This document shows, in pieces, positions 45,014 through 54,383 of a DNA stretch of 64,000 bases. How positions within the stretch are numbered: the first letter of the stretch is position 1; each line of letters opens with the position of its first letter. This DNA comes from JBDWFY01 sp965275915 (GTDB taxonomy: Bacteria; Pseudomonadota; Alphaproteobacteria; Rhizobiales; Stappiaceae), in contig CBDHYI010000007.1 in NCBI GenBank assembly GCA_965275915.1, forward strand, positions 868,001-932,000, given 5' to 3'. Both the position numbers and the translations under genes were made by a program. The notes under the pieces were generated by a model, which had not been told where the DNA came from, searched no databases, and saw nothing but the letters and a program-made list of their open reading frames with translations.

Positions 45014-46093
45014 TCAAGCGGCGCCTTTCTCACGTTCAAGAAGGGTCTTTTTGCGCTCCACACCCCAACGGTATCCGGAGACGTTACCGTCCGTGCGAAT
45101 GACACGGTGACAGGGGATGGCGATGGCGATCTTGTTGTTGGCACATGCCGAGGCGACAGCACGAACCGCTTGCGGTTGTCCGATCGCTCTGGCGATGTCG
45201 GCATAGCTGGCAGTGACCCCCGTCGGGATCTGACGCAAGGCCGCCCAGACACGCTCCTGAAACGCAGTGCCGCGGATATCAAGTGGAAGGTCCAGATCGC
45301 CAACCGGCGAATCGACAAATCCAACCACCTGCGCAACGAGGGCTTCAAACGGCGTGTCCGCACCGACAAGCTCGGCCTTGGGAAACCGGTCCTGAAAGTC
45401 CTGCACCATCTGCTCAGGATCGTCTCCCAGCTCAATTGAACACACGCCCTTGTCTGTGGCAGCAACCAGGATCGCACCGAGACTGCACTCACCAAGGGCG
45501 AACCGGATCTGAACGTTCCTGCCGCCGTCCCGGAACTCGGTCGGTTTCATGCCAAGTCGCTCCGTTGATTCCTCGTAAAAACGGCTGCTGGCATTGTACC
45601 CTGCATCATAGATCGCGCCGGTGACCGCCTCGCCCTGCTTGAGGGCGTTCCGGACGCGGCTGGCTCTTCGGGCTTTCGCGTATGCTTTTGGGGTCACGCC
45701 GGTTGCCTCCTTGAAAACCCGGTGGAAATGAAAACGACTCATGCCGACGGTCGCAGCCAGTTGATCAAGGCTCGGCGCTTCCTCCGATGTCTCAATCAGT
45801 TCGCAGGCCCTGGCGATCAAAGCGGACCGGCGTTCGGCATGGCTCTGATCATGCGGGCGGCAGCGCTTGCACGGTCTGAATCCCGCTTTCTCAGCCGCGT
45901 CCGGCGTATCGTGAAAAGAAACGTTCTCCCGCTTGGCGGTCTTTGAAGGACAAGACGGCCGACAGTAAATTCCGGTTGTACGCACGCCGTAAACAAACCG
46001 ACCGTCAAATGCAGCGTCCCGCTGCTGGACAGCATTCCAGAAATCGTGATCAGCACTCTCAGTCCGGCTGTTTTCTTCCGCTAGCATGAACAT
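45014..46093 (-). CDS. ada: Ada: O6-methylguanine-DNA methyltransferase and AraC-type regulator
   Basis: A 359-residue protein with the three Ada parts. The N-terminal zinc-thiolate domain has Cys44, Cys48, Cys75 and Cys78 (IYCRPSCPS ... PCKRCRP); the first is the methylphosphotriester acceptor. An AraC-type helix-turn-helix follows near residues 90-185. The C-terminal alkyltransferase has the acceptor Cys328 in AIPCHRVI. It repairs methylated DNA and, once methylated, activates adaptive-response genes. Length matches Ada. A second start two codons later is possible. Confidence 0.94.
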   Translation of the reverse strand: MFMLAEENSRTESADHDFWNAVQQRDAAFDGRFVYGVRTTGIYCRPSCPSKTAKRENVSFHDTPDAAEKAGFRPCKRCRPHDQSHAERRSALIARACELIETSEEAPSLDQLAATVGMSRFHFHRVFKEATGVTPKAYAKARRASRVRNALKQGEAVTGAIYDAGYNASSRFYEESTERLGMKPTEFRDGGRNVQIRFALGECSLGAILVAATDKGVCSIELGDDPEQMVQDFQDRFPKAELVGADTPFEALVAQVVGFVDSPVGDLDLPLDIRGTAFQERVWAALRQIPTGVTASYADIARAIGQPQAVRAVASACANNKIAIAIPCHRVIRTDGNVSGYRWGVERKKTLLEREKGAA

Positions 46094-46375
46094 TTGTCTC
46101 TCCTGAGCATCAGTATATCAATTCAACTGACCTGCAATCTAGTAACGACCTGCACAGGACGCACTCCGACTCTTGCTATCAAATTCGGATGATCTTTAGT
46201 CAATTGAGGAACCGGCGGGTACGGGCTCCGGCTCCCGGAACACTTCCATTGCGACAGTCGCTCCGGTTCTGCGGACCGGGTGGCAGGCTTCTGATTGTGA
46301 TTCACTGAAAATCCGGGCCACTATAAGATCGGCATGAATTCAACGACAATGCACTGAAACGCGAAGGACAGAAAA

Positions 46376-46723
46376 TTGGCCTACGACGAAGAACTTGCCG
46401 CGCGGTTTCGAAACTGCCTTGAAGGAATGGTCGGTATCTCCGAGAAAAAGATGATGGGTGGCGTCTGCTTTTTGCTTGACGGCAATATGATCGGCGGCGC
46501 GGATCGGCAAAAGGACGGACAGGGCCGGTTTCTGTTTCGCGTCGGCAAAGACAATCATGAGGAAGCTCTGGCCCGCCCCGGCGCTGTTGCCATGGAGCAG
46601 GGCGGACGGCGCATGAGCGGTTTTATCTTTGTCAACGAAGAAGACTGCGATGACGACGCGTTGAAAGGCTGGATCTCCTTTGCGTTGAGTTTCGTCACCA
46701 GCCTGCCGCCAAAAGTGAAATAG
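46376..46723 (+). CDS. TfoX N-terminal-domain protein
   Basis: A 115-residue protein related to the N-terminal domain of the competence regulator TfoX/Sxy: AARFRNCLEGMVGISEKKMMGGVCFLLDGNMIGGAD with a later FRVGKDNHEEALARPGA. The free-standing form is common in alphaproteobacteria and its function is unknown. It starts at TTG 46376, preceded by AAGGA about 7 bp upstream, and no ATG is better placed. It is divergent from ada with a 282-bp gap in which I saw no clear Ada operator. Confidence 0.8.
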   Translation: MAYDEELAARFRNCLEGMVGISEKKMMGGVCFLLDGNMIGGADRQKDGQGRFLFRVGKDNHEEALARPGAVAMEQGGRRMSGFIFVNEEDCDDDALKGWISFALSFVTSLPPKVK

Positions 46724-46988
46724 TTTTCCCGCTGCATATTGCGTTCACACTTGAGCGCAACACTTGGATTGCTCTGTCCACCGGATTGGGGGAGTGAGCT
46801 GATCTCATTGCTTGTTTGCAGCCACAACCAAAACGTGTTTTTCGCTCCGGAATACTCTTCTTTGAACCCTCCCCGATCCACAGCTGTTACATATGCGTCA
46901 TTATGCAAACCATCGCCGATTGTGTATAGGCAACCGGTGATTGAACGAAACCTGTCGACCCAGCTCGCCCTCAATCACTATCGAACGG

Positions 46989-48809
46989 ATGAAATGGAAG
47001 ACGATGCGCATTTCCTGGAAAATATTCGGCGTTGCCCTCATCGTATTTGTCGTGATGGCCGCATCGTCGATCTACACGATCATCAAAATATTTCAGATCA
47101 ACAAGGAATTGACCAGCATAACCACGGTTTTCATCCCGCTGACCAATGAACTGGCAAAAATCGACTCGATTATCCTGAACGAAGAACTGCATGTGGAGCG
47201 AATCGAGAAAATCGAAGCGGAACTGCGCGGTGACAGGCTGGAAGGCATTGCCGGAAACTACAGTGAGCAGCAAATCAATGCGGCCGTTGCAGCGGATCCT
47301 TCGCTTGCCAAACGCATGGCAAGTCTCAGAGATCGCCTGGAAACGGAACTGGGCATCTTTGAAAAACGATCTCAGGAAGTCGAGGACCTGATCCATCATT
47401 CGGAAAAACTGGTCAAGGATGCGCAGCTGACGCTTCCCAGCGACTCCGACAGGCTGGCACTTGCCGAACTCTATCCGAGCCTTGTCGCGATCGAAGGTCA
47501 GCACAGCAATTATCACGGTCATGCCAAGACCATTGTCGAAACCGACGATCTCTCCGGAGCGGTCAGGGAAAAGCTTGAACAACAACTTGAAGAGGAAGGC
47601 GAGAAACTGACCGCTCATATGGAGGAGGTATGGGAGCAGGTTGCGGGATTTACCGCAAAGTCCGTCGAAACCGCAGCGTCGCACGAAAAACAGGCCTTTT
47701 ATGCCAGCATCGGATTTACGGCATCGGCGGGCATTCTGGCGCTGATTTTGTCCTACATTGTTATTTCAGGCATCCTGCGCCCGATGCGCGCATTGGCCGA
47801 CGGCGCAAAGCAGGTTCAGGAAGGCGACCTGACGGTCCATATCGAGCCCAGTTCCAGAGATGAAATCGGATCCCTGACGGTCAGTTTCAATCAGATGATA
47901 GAAGGCTTGCGGTCGACAGAGAAAATAAAGGAGACATTCGGCCAGTATCTCGATCCGCGTGTCGTATCGAGCCTGCTTGGCGATAGTTCGGCGGTCACAG
48001 GCGGCGAGAAAAAAGTCATCTCCGCCTATTTCTCCGATCTTGCTGATTTTTCGACAATCTCCGAGCAGTTCACCCCAACCGGTCTCATTCAGGTGCTTAA
48101 TCGTTATCTGGACATGATGTCCGTTCCGATCACGGACCGGTCCGGCGTGATCGACAAGTTTATCGGAGATGCCATCATGGCATTCTGGGCGCCTCCTTTT
48201 TGCCCGGACGGAGATCAGGCAACGCTGGCGGTGAAAGCCGCACTTCACAATGTCGGGGTTATGGAACGTTTCCAGACCGAACTGCCGGACCTCACCGGCC
48301 TGAGACAAAATCTGCCTCAGGTTCGCCAGCGCATCGGAATCGCAACCGGAGAGGCGGTCATCGGCTCCGTCGGTTCGGAAAAAACCAAGAATTACACGGT
48401 TATGGGGGACACAGTGAACCTGGGTTCCCGGCTTGAGGGCGCCAACAAAGCCTATGGGACCGATATTCTCGTCTGTGAGCGGACCCGCAATATGGCGCGG
48501 GATATCGAATTCAGGCTGATCGACCGAATCCAGGTGGTCGGAAAAACCGAGGCGACCAAGGTCTATACGCCACTCTGCGAGGCCACCGATTTCGATGAGG
48601 TCAGGCGGAAAATCCAATCGCTGTCGGAAGAGGCGCTACAATATTATGTCGACCAGAACTGGGGGAAGGCGCAGGACGGTTTTGCCGAAATACTGAAAAC
48701 CATGCCTCAGGACCGTATCGCCGCTATGTTCATCAACCGGATTGACCTCATCAAAGCCGAGGGTGCACCGGAGGGTTGGGATGGCATCTGGCGCATGAAA
48801 ACCAAGTAA
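46989..48809 (+). CDS. Membrane-bound class III adenylate/guanylate cyclase with HAMP domain
   Basis: A 606-residue inner-membrane protein. Helix 1 (about residues 10-32) and helix 2 (about 240-265) enclose a periplasmic helical sensor of about 210 residues. A HAMP domain follows (RPMRALADGAKQVQEGDLTVHIE). The catalytic domain has metal aspartates in AYFSDLADFST and DKFIGDAIMAFW, and the transition-state residues in YTVMGDTVNLGSRLEGANK. It would make cAMP or cGMP in response to an external cue; the AC/GC distinction is not settled by eye. The start could instead be the ATG at 47004 or a TTG at 46941; no ribosome site decides it. Confidence 0.88.
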   Translation: MKWKTMRISWKIFGVALIVFVVMAASSIYTIIKIFQINKELTSITTVFIPLTNELAKIDSIILNEELHVERIEKIEAELRGDRLEGIAGNYSEQQINAAVAADPSLAKRMASLRDRLETELGIFEKRSQEVEDLIHHSEKLVKDAQLTLPSDSDRLALAELYPSLVAIEGQHSNYHGHAKTIVETDDLSGAVREKLEQQLEEEGEKLTAHMEEVWEQVAGFTAKSVETAASHEKQAFYASIGFTASAGILALILSYIVISGILRPMRALADGAKQVQEGDLTVHIEPSSRDEIGSLTVSFNQMIEGLRSTEKIKETFGQYLDPRVVSSLLGDSSAVTGGEKKVISAYFSDLADFSTISEQFTPTGLIQVLNRYLDMMSVPITDRSGVIDKFIGDAIMAFWAPPFCPDGDQATLAVKAALHNVGVMERFQTELPDLTGLRQNLPQVRQRIGIATGEAVIGSVGSEKTKNYTVMGDTVNLGSRLEGANKAYGTDILVCERTRNMARDIEFRLIDRIQVVGKTEATKVYTPLCEATDFDEVRRKIQSLSEEALQYYVDQNWGKAQDGFAEILKTMPQDRIAAMFINRIDLIKAEGAPEGWDGIWRMKTK

Positions 48810-48901
48810 AATCTCTCTTCGGCGCTGTCTGCTTTGGCGATTGCCAACCATTCCCGCAAGTGGCTAGATTGACGCATTTCGCGCAAAAGGAGATATTTGA
48901 G

Positions 48902-49267
48902 ATGTTCCGCAGCATGCCCGTTCTTCAAGTCGCCGATGTCCGCAAAAGCGAGCAGTTTTATCGCGAAAAACTCGGTTTCAAGACCAACGGCATGTGGGGG
49001 GACGGTCCGGATTTTTGCATCCTGCAGCGGGGAGACGTGACGATTGCACTCGACCGTTCCCGCTCGGAAGGCACCCTGCCGGTCAACCAGTTGTGGGCCG
49101 CCTACATCTATGTTGAGGATGCGGATGCCCTGTGCACGGAATTCCAGGGCCGCAAGGTCGAGATCCATCGCATGCCGGAAGATACGTTCTATGACATGCG
49201 CGACTTCGACGTCCGCGACCCGGACGGCCACACGCTCGCTTTCGGACACGACCTGCAATCACAATAG
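48902..49267 (+). CDS. VOC-superfamily (glyoxalase/bleomycin-resistance-like) protein
   Basis: A 121-residue protein with two beta-alpha-beta-beta-beta modules. It opens with SMPVLQVADVRKSEQFYREKLGFKTN and ends RDFDVRDPDGHTLAFGHDL, the usual vicinal-oxygen-chelate pattern including DPDGH. Such proteins bind metals and small molecules, or bind bleomycin-like drugs and protect the cell. AAGGAG lies about 10 bp before the ATG at 48902. No operon partner is apparent; the next gene is convergent. Confidence 0.82.
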   Translation: MFRSMPVLQVADVRKSEQFYREKLGFKTNGMWGDGPDFCILQRGDVTIALDRSRSEGTLPVNQLWAAYIYVEDADALCTEFQGRKVEIHRMPEDTFYDMRDFDVRDPDGHTLAFGHDLQSQ

Positions 49268-49310
49268 GACTCCGGTATGACAGACGAATGAGCCCACAGG
49301 ACAGGAAGAA

Positions 49311-51530
49311 CTATTGCCGCGCGGCCCATGCCAGTGCCGGTATCATGATCGGCCAGGCGCTCTTTTGCTTGTCGTCCGTCAAACGCGCAATCAGACGGTC
49401 GCGGATGCGTGCAAGTCCAACGTCAGTGCCGGCCAGATAGGTCGCAATTGACTGCTCCGGATTTTCGATCAGAAATTCGAAAATTTTCTCTTCGGCGCGT
49501 TCCGGGACATGTTGCGCCAGAAGCCGCATTGCCTGCTGGCGGACCACCGATGAGGGGTCAGATGTCAATTTAACCAGCTTGTCCGCACCGCCATTCAAAG
49601 CGCAGTGGGCCCGCAAGGCTTCCGCCCGAATGGACGCATCCCCGTCCTTCAGGGCGGAGCGGACAAACACCACCATGCCGCTTTGCAACTCAGGTGTCTG
49701 CGCTGCCAATCGGAGCGCCGCCAATCTGACTGACGAATGCGTTGCCGACGTCACCCGCGCGATAAGGGTGTCCGTTGTTTCCGTGTCGGCGGTCAGCGTA
49801 TGAAGGCGGATATTTTCGGTCAATGCATTCAGGGCTGCGGCAGCGATATCCGTCTGGTCTTCCATCGCCAAGCCGGCCAGAACATCCTGCATTCCGGCCT
49901 GTCCGCCAAGAAACTGGATGGCCGTCAGCCTCATTTCATGGTCAAGACTGTCTTTGTCACCATCCAGCGACACTTTCCGGCGGGACAGATTCCGCCGGGC
50001 CCGCGCCAGAAGCGCCTGCTCCTTTTGTGTCAGCTCATCGGCGGCGCCGGACAAGTTCGCTTCATCAACAAGGTCTTTTGCAAGCGCATCCTGACCGAGT
50101 ATGGCTCCAAGGCTTGAGGTTGGGCCATCGGCCTCCCCATGATCGTCATCACCAATATCAAGACCGGCATCCTCGATTGCCAGACGGTCGTCCGCCTCCG
50201 GTTCATCTTCGAACGCTTCCTCTGCAATCGCCTGTTTTTTCAAAGCAAGGCTCAGGATGAGCTCGCGTGTTTGCGCCAGCTTTTCAACCGCCGCACCCGG
50301 GGCCGAAAGGATGTGACCCAGTGCCGCAAGCGCCTTCAGGCGCACGGCGCGGTAAGGGGAGTGACAAGCGGTTTGAAGCCATTCCACAGCCAGGTCGTCC
50401 GAAGACTGCGCCACACAATCCACGACAGCCCATTGACGCCGTTCATGATCATCGCTCGCCGCATTTCCATCGGAAAACAGCGCTTCAAGTCTTTTTGAAA
50501 CCAGACCCGGCGCCCGGCCGGCAAGAGTTCCGAACGCGGTTGCCGAAACTTCCCGGTCTTCGGAGTGGGACAGAAAATCCAGAACCTTGAAGGATATTTC
50601 CTCCGGATCATCGCACCGGACGGCTTTATCAAACCGATGAACCAAAGCAAGCTGGACCCGCGGACTGGGATCCCGCAGGACGCGGTCCATCAGCGTTCCA
50701 TCATCCAGGTTCAGGCGCGACAGGGCGGCAATCCGAACGTCCTCGCAGCGATCATTCAGCGCCCTTTCAAACAGATCAAGATCGCCATCCCGGTCCAGTA
50801 AGGTTTCATAAGCCAACGTGCGAATGGATGCATCTTCGTCCCGTGTCGCCTTAAAAAGGAGATCCCGGGCTTTCTCGCCTTCTATGGTCGAGAGGGCGCG
50901 CACCGCATGAAACCGGCGGCGGCGGGACGCCGAAGACGCAAACTGACCGAGCGTCGGCACAGCCGCCTGTCCAATCCGGCCCAAAGCCTCGGCGGCTTCC
51001 ACATCCAGTTCCTGTCCTTCAGGGTCGTAAACAGCCTGCACGATCGGCTCGATGGACTCAACATCCCGCATCCGTCCCAGAGCGCGGATCGCCGCAAGCT
51101 GAATATCAAGCCAGATATCCCATTCGTCCTGATAGATCTCATCGCCGTCCCATTCGACGTGATCACCGCGGCCGGTGACCAGTTTTCTCAGGACAGGCAG
51201 CGCCTCTGCCGCCTTTGAATGCGCCAGCGCATTCACACAGGCAAGCTTGACATCGCCGCACGGGTCATGAACGAGATTCTCCATCAAGGGCGCAATGGCC
51301 TCCTGACGCGCCAGATCACCCAGCGCTTCTGCGGCATCGACCCGCACATCTGCATCATCATCGTGAAGCGCCTGTATAAGAACGGCCAGGCTTTCCGGTG
51401 TCTTCAGGCTGCGGAGAGCCTGAACGGCCTTGAGCCGCACGACATCATGCTCGCTGAGGACCAGTTCTCCGAACACCTGCTCGGGAATAGGATGATCAAC
51501 ACCCTCTTGAACCTTGTGAACGAAATTCAT
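49311..51530 (-). CDS. Large HEAT-repeat protein downstream of idrA
   Basis: A 739-residue soluble protein made almost entirely of HEAT/PBS-lyase-type helical repeats, for example VRLKAVQALRSLKTPESLAVLIQALHDDDADVRVDAAEALGDLARQEA from about residue 30. An acidic insert separates two repeat blocks near residues 440-510. There is no signal peptide, so it acts in the cytosol. HEAT proteins bind other proteins; some assist metalloenzyme assembly. It is the last gene of the idr operon direction, 158 bp after idrA and beyond a 13-bp hairpin. A link to iodate reductase maturation or regulation is inference. ATG 51530 has AGG 7 bp upstream; 51545 is an alternative. Confidence 0.8.
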   Translation of the reverse strand: MNFVHKVQEGVDHPIPEQVFGELVLSEHDVVRLKAVQALRSLKTPESLAVLIQALHDDDADVRVDAAEALGDLARQEAIAPLMENLVHDPCGDVKLACVNALAHSKAAEALPVLRKLVTGRGDHVEWDGDEIYQDEWDIWLDIQLAAIRALGRMRDVESIEPIVQAVYDPEGQELDVEAAEALGRIGQAAVPTLGQFASSASRRRRFHAVRALSTIEGEKARDLLFKATRDEDASIRTLAYETLLDRDGDLDLFERALNDRCEDVRIAALSRLNLDDGTLMDRVLRDPSPRVQLALVHRFDKAVRCDDPEEISFKVLDFLSHSEDREVSATAFGTLAGRAPGLVSKRLEALFSDGNAASDDHERRQWAVVDCVAQSSDDLAVEWLQTACHSPYRAVRLKALAALGHILSAPGAAVEKLAQTRELILSLALKKQAIAEEAFEDEPEADDRLAIEDAGLDIGDDDHGEADGPTSSLGAILGQDALAKDLVDEANLSGAADELTQKEQALLARARRNLSRRKVSLDGDKDSLDHEMRLTAIQFLGGQAGMQDVLAGLAMEDQTDIAAAALNALTENIRLHTLTADTETTDTLIARVTSATHSSVRLAALRLAAQTPELQSGMVVFVRSALKDGDASIRAEALRAHCALNGGADKLVKLTSDPSSVVRQQAMRLLAQHVPERAEEKIFEFLIENPEQSIATYLAGTDVGLARIRDRLIARLTDDKQKSAWPIMIPALAWAARQ

Positions 51531-51580
51531 TGTAAGACCTGCCATGTTTTTTGAGGGGGTAAAAGAGCCATTTTTGGGGT

Positions 51581-51614
51581 GCGGGACCCCCTCCCCCAAT
51601 TGAGGGGGTCCCGC
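51581..51614 (-). terminator. Strong hairpin between idrA and the HEAT-repeat gene
   Basis: GCGGGACCCCCTC at 51581-51593 pairs perfectly with GAGGGGGTCCCGC at 51602-51614 around an 8-nt loop. The 13-bp G+C-rich stem follows idrA on the leftward transcript. No U-run follows, so it may attenuate or define the mRNA end and lower expression of the HEAT gene. Confidence 0.65.
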
Positions 51615-51688
51615 TGTTTCGGCCGGTCAGACCGACCTGGAGGCGGCAAACATGGCAATCGGCCGACCCCGGTTCTCGTTTTCCAGCC

Positions 51689-54370
51689 TCAGGCGATGTC
51701 ACGCGGTGCGAAGGACATCGTTCTGAAAGACGTTTTGTAAGGAGACGGTCCGAGTTTCCGGATCTTGGCAACACCCATTTTGTAGTTGTAGTTGCCGCTG
51801 ATCCAGTCCACGACCCGGCCTTCAAGCGCGTTGGCGGGTTGCTGCATATGCAGGAAGTCCATGTAGATCACGTTCTTCTTGATCGCAGGCGTCACCATCG
51901 CAACGGCGGTAATCGCCGCCTTGGTCAGTTCGATATGCCCGTTCTCCATGAGTTTGGAGAACTGGAAATCGTCCGCTTCAACACCAAGGATCGTATGCTT
52001 GTGACCGGGAACGCGCTCCGAATAGACCATGACGTAATCCCCGGACTCAATGCCCCTTTCTTTCGCATCATCGGGATGGATCTCGACCCAGTTTTCCGGC
52101 CAGCGCTGCACGATATAGGGGCGACGGCGATCGTCGAACCCGGACTGCCACCGCTCATTGATCCGACCGGAAGTGCACCACAATTCGTCCGTTCCCTCAC
52201 GCGGCTTCAACCATTCCCAATAGTCGGAGAACAGGTCCCAGGGAGATTTCTGAATGTTACACTTGCCGGTCTGACTGTTGAAGTGCGTCAGCTTCTTGTT
52301 GATGACATTGGCACCGGCGGCTCCGGTTTCAGGCAGTCTGCGCGTCGTGTCATGCAGACGTTTGGTTTCAATGAGGGTTTTGCCGTCATCGCCGATCATG
52401 ACGGGACACTGGACGCCCGAGGTACCGAATTCCCCGATCTTCTGATGCAGCGTTTTGCCCTCGTCGTGGGCGAGCTTCCTGATGACAAAGAAGTCCTTGC
52501 GGCTGCCGCGCGTGAACCGGACGGCTTCCTCGGCCACCTCATTGGCATCGTTCCAGTCGAACCCGTCAAAGCCCATGCGCCTGGCAAGGTTGGCAATGAT
52601 CCACCAGTCCGGTTTTGCCGCACCGGGGGGATCATAGAACTGCTGGTACAGACGCACCCGCCGCTCGCCGTTGGCGCGCAGGAAGTCAGCCTCACCCCAG
52701 GTTGCTGCCGGAAACACGATATCCGCATAGCGATTGCCGATCGGATCCTGCAGGTAGATATCCTGGTTGATCACGACCATGCCGCCGCTGTCGGCCCGCT
52801 TCTTCAGGGTATCGATGATCTCCTGTTTGTCGAACGAGCGGATCTGATGCGGGTTCTGAACCGTCAGCTCCTCGAACTTATCCGCCAGTTGCTGGCTGCC
52901 GCACATGGACTGGATCCAGGTGGTTCCGATTACATGCGCAAAACGCGTATGACCGGCAATCAGATAGCGGTCGGTGTCCATTGCGCGGCGGCGGCGGCCG
53001 GGGACCTTTTCCGGCGACTTGTTGCGCGGATATTTGCCCCCTTTCACACCACCCCGCTGGTGACCGCCGGCGCGGCCGATCACCTGACCGGGACGTCCGC
53101 CCGCTCCGACAATGATACCCAGGGCGGAGATCGCCTGCGTGTTGCCGGTATTGTTGGACCAGTAAAATCCCTTCTCGATCATGATCGATGTTTTCGGACG
53201 GCTGCCGTCATCCCGCGGTTTGGCCATCCATTCCGCAGCGGTGTAGATCTTCTGGACGTCGATCTCGGCCACGGCGGCGGCATTTTCCGGCTTGAACTCG
53301 TCCTGCGCCAGAAGCCATTCCTTCCAGTCTTCAAACCCTGCGGTCTGGAACTTGCCCCAGGTCGTGCGCCACTGCCAGGGCGTGTTTCGCGTTCCCTGGC
53401 CGAAACCGGATGAGCTTTCCCACTTGTTATTGACCCATTTCTGGATCCAGTCGGAATCTTCCCAGCCATTTTCGACGATAACCCGCGCAATGGCATTGAC
53501 GACCAGAAGGTCGGTGCCGGGCAGGATGTCGATGTGAAGGCCGCCCATTTTTTCCGCATGGGCGACACCGGCTGAGCGGCGCGGGATGAGATAGATCTCA
53601 CGCTGACCGTTCTGCATGCCCTTCATCATCCACTGGGTGTAGAGGATGGTTTTGGTTTCATAAGGATCGGTACCGCAGACAAGCAGTGTCTCGGCATTCA
53701 TCCAGTCCTCATAGGCCGGGCCGAAATTGTCAAAACCCGCATCGCGGAAACCGGGGGTCGAGGTGACATCGGACGGCGTATCGTGGAATGTGAAGTTCGC
53801 CGTGTTCACATGACGCAGCGCATATTTGGAGATGGCATAGGTGTTCTCGATATACTGATAGGAGAACGTCTTTACGCCGTAAGCATTGGCACCGTGCTCG
53901 CGAATAACGTGCTTGCCCACTTCCGCCGCAACGTCAAGCGCCAGATCCCAGGGGACCGGCATCAGCGTGCCGTATATCCGCATCAGGGGCGTCTTCAGAC
54001 GATCCCTGGTCGGGGTCTGCGGATTGTAGCATTTTTGAGCAATACACCCCCCGCGCAGCGAACTGTCGCCGTCTGTGTTCACATGCTCAGCGTCCTTGTC
54101 GGGAATGATCACCACGTTGTGCGGTTGACCCTTGTGCAGAACGATATTGTGCTGATTGGGCGCGACCCAGGCACCCAGAGGCGCAACCGGGAAGTCCTCG
54201 TCAAAGGCGTTTTCTTCGGCCTTCGGACCTCCGGCCTTCGCTGTGACCGGCCAGCGATAGACTTTGTAACCGCAGGCCACAATGCAATAGTCACACGCGG
54301 TTGAAATGACCTCCGCCCCTTTGGGAGGCAGCGGCACATTGGTCTCCGGAACGTAATATGGGGTAGCCAT
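51689..54370 (-). CDS. idrA: Iodate reductase molybdopterin subunit IdrA (AioA-related DMSO reductase family)
   Basis: An 893-residue molybdopterin-guanine-dinucleotide enzyme. Cys26, Cys29 and Cys33 (CDYCIVAC) and then Ser104 in SSLRGG, 70 residues later, match the CX2CX3CX70S [3Fe-4S] site of AioA-type enzymes. There is no Tat signal, as in AioA, so it is probably carried across the membrane by the Tat signal of IdrB. From memory, the arsenite-binding His and Glu of AioA (near 195 and 203) are not present in the SDVTSTPGFRDAGFDNFG segment, while the Arg and His of GRAGGHQ are. With two di-haem peroxidases and a Rieske protein in the operon, iodate reduction is the best call; arsenite oxidation is the alternative. 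Confidence 0.85.
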   Translation of the reverse strand: MATPYYVPETNVPLPPKGAEVISTACDYCIVACGYKVYRWPVTAKAGGPKAEENAFDEDFPVAPLGAWVAPNQHNIVLHKGQPHNVVIIPDKDAEHVNTDGDSSLRGGCIAQKCYNPQTPTRDRLKTPLMRIYGTLMPVPWDLALDVAAEVGKHVIREHGANAYGVKTFSYQYIENTYAISKYALRHVNTANFTFHDTPSDVTSTPGFRDAGFDNFGPAYEDWMNAETLLVCGTDPYETKTILYTQWMMKGMQNGQREIYLIPRRSAGVAHAEKMGGLHIDILPGTDLLVVNAIARVIVENGWEDSDWIQKWVNNKWESSSGFGQGTRNTPWQWRTTWGKFQTAGFEDWKEWLLAQDEFKPENAAAVAEIDVQKIYTAAEWMAKPRDDGSRPKTSIMIEKGFYWSNNTGNTQAISALGIIVGAGGRPGQVIGRAGGHQRGGVKGGKYPRNKSPEKVPGRRRRAMDTDRYLIAGHTRFAHVIGTTWIQSMCGSQQLADKFEELTVQNPHQIRSFDKQEIIDTLKKRADSGGMVVINQDIYLQDPIGNRYADIVFPAATWGEADFLRANGERRVRLYQQFYDPPGAAKPDWWIIANLARRMGFDGFDWNDANEVAEEAVRFTRGSRKDFFVIRKLAHDEGKTLHQKIGEFGTSGVQCPVMIGDDGKTLIETKRLHDTTRRLPETGAAGANVINKKLTHFNSQTGKCNIQKSPWDLFSDYWEWLKPREGTDELWCTSGRINERWQSGFDDRRRPYIVQRWPENWVEIHPDDAKERGIESGDYVMVYSERVPGHKHTILGVEADDFQFSKLMENGHIELTKAAITAVAMVTPAIKKNVIYMDFLHMQQPANALEGRVVDWISGNYNYKMGVAKIRKLGPSPYKTSFRTMSFAPRDIA

Positions 54371-54383
54371 GATCGTTCCTCCT

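Noticed and set aside
46740..46759. Terminator after the TfoX-like gene (TGCGTTCA/TGAGCGCA stem)
   Set aside because: One mismatch, a short stem and no U-run make it too weak to annotate.
51839..53413. Long open frame (524 codons) on the plus strand opposite idrA
   Set aside because: It lies wholly inside the better supported idrA gene, has no recognisable domain and arises from codon bias on the opposite strand.
51689..54370. Arsenite oxidase AioA as the identity of the molybdoenzyme
   Set aside because: The Rieske partner would fit, but the two di-haem peroxidase genes and the apparent loss of two arsenite ligands favour iodate reductase. It remains the main alternative.
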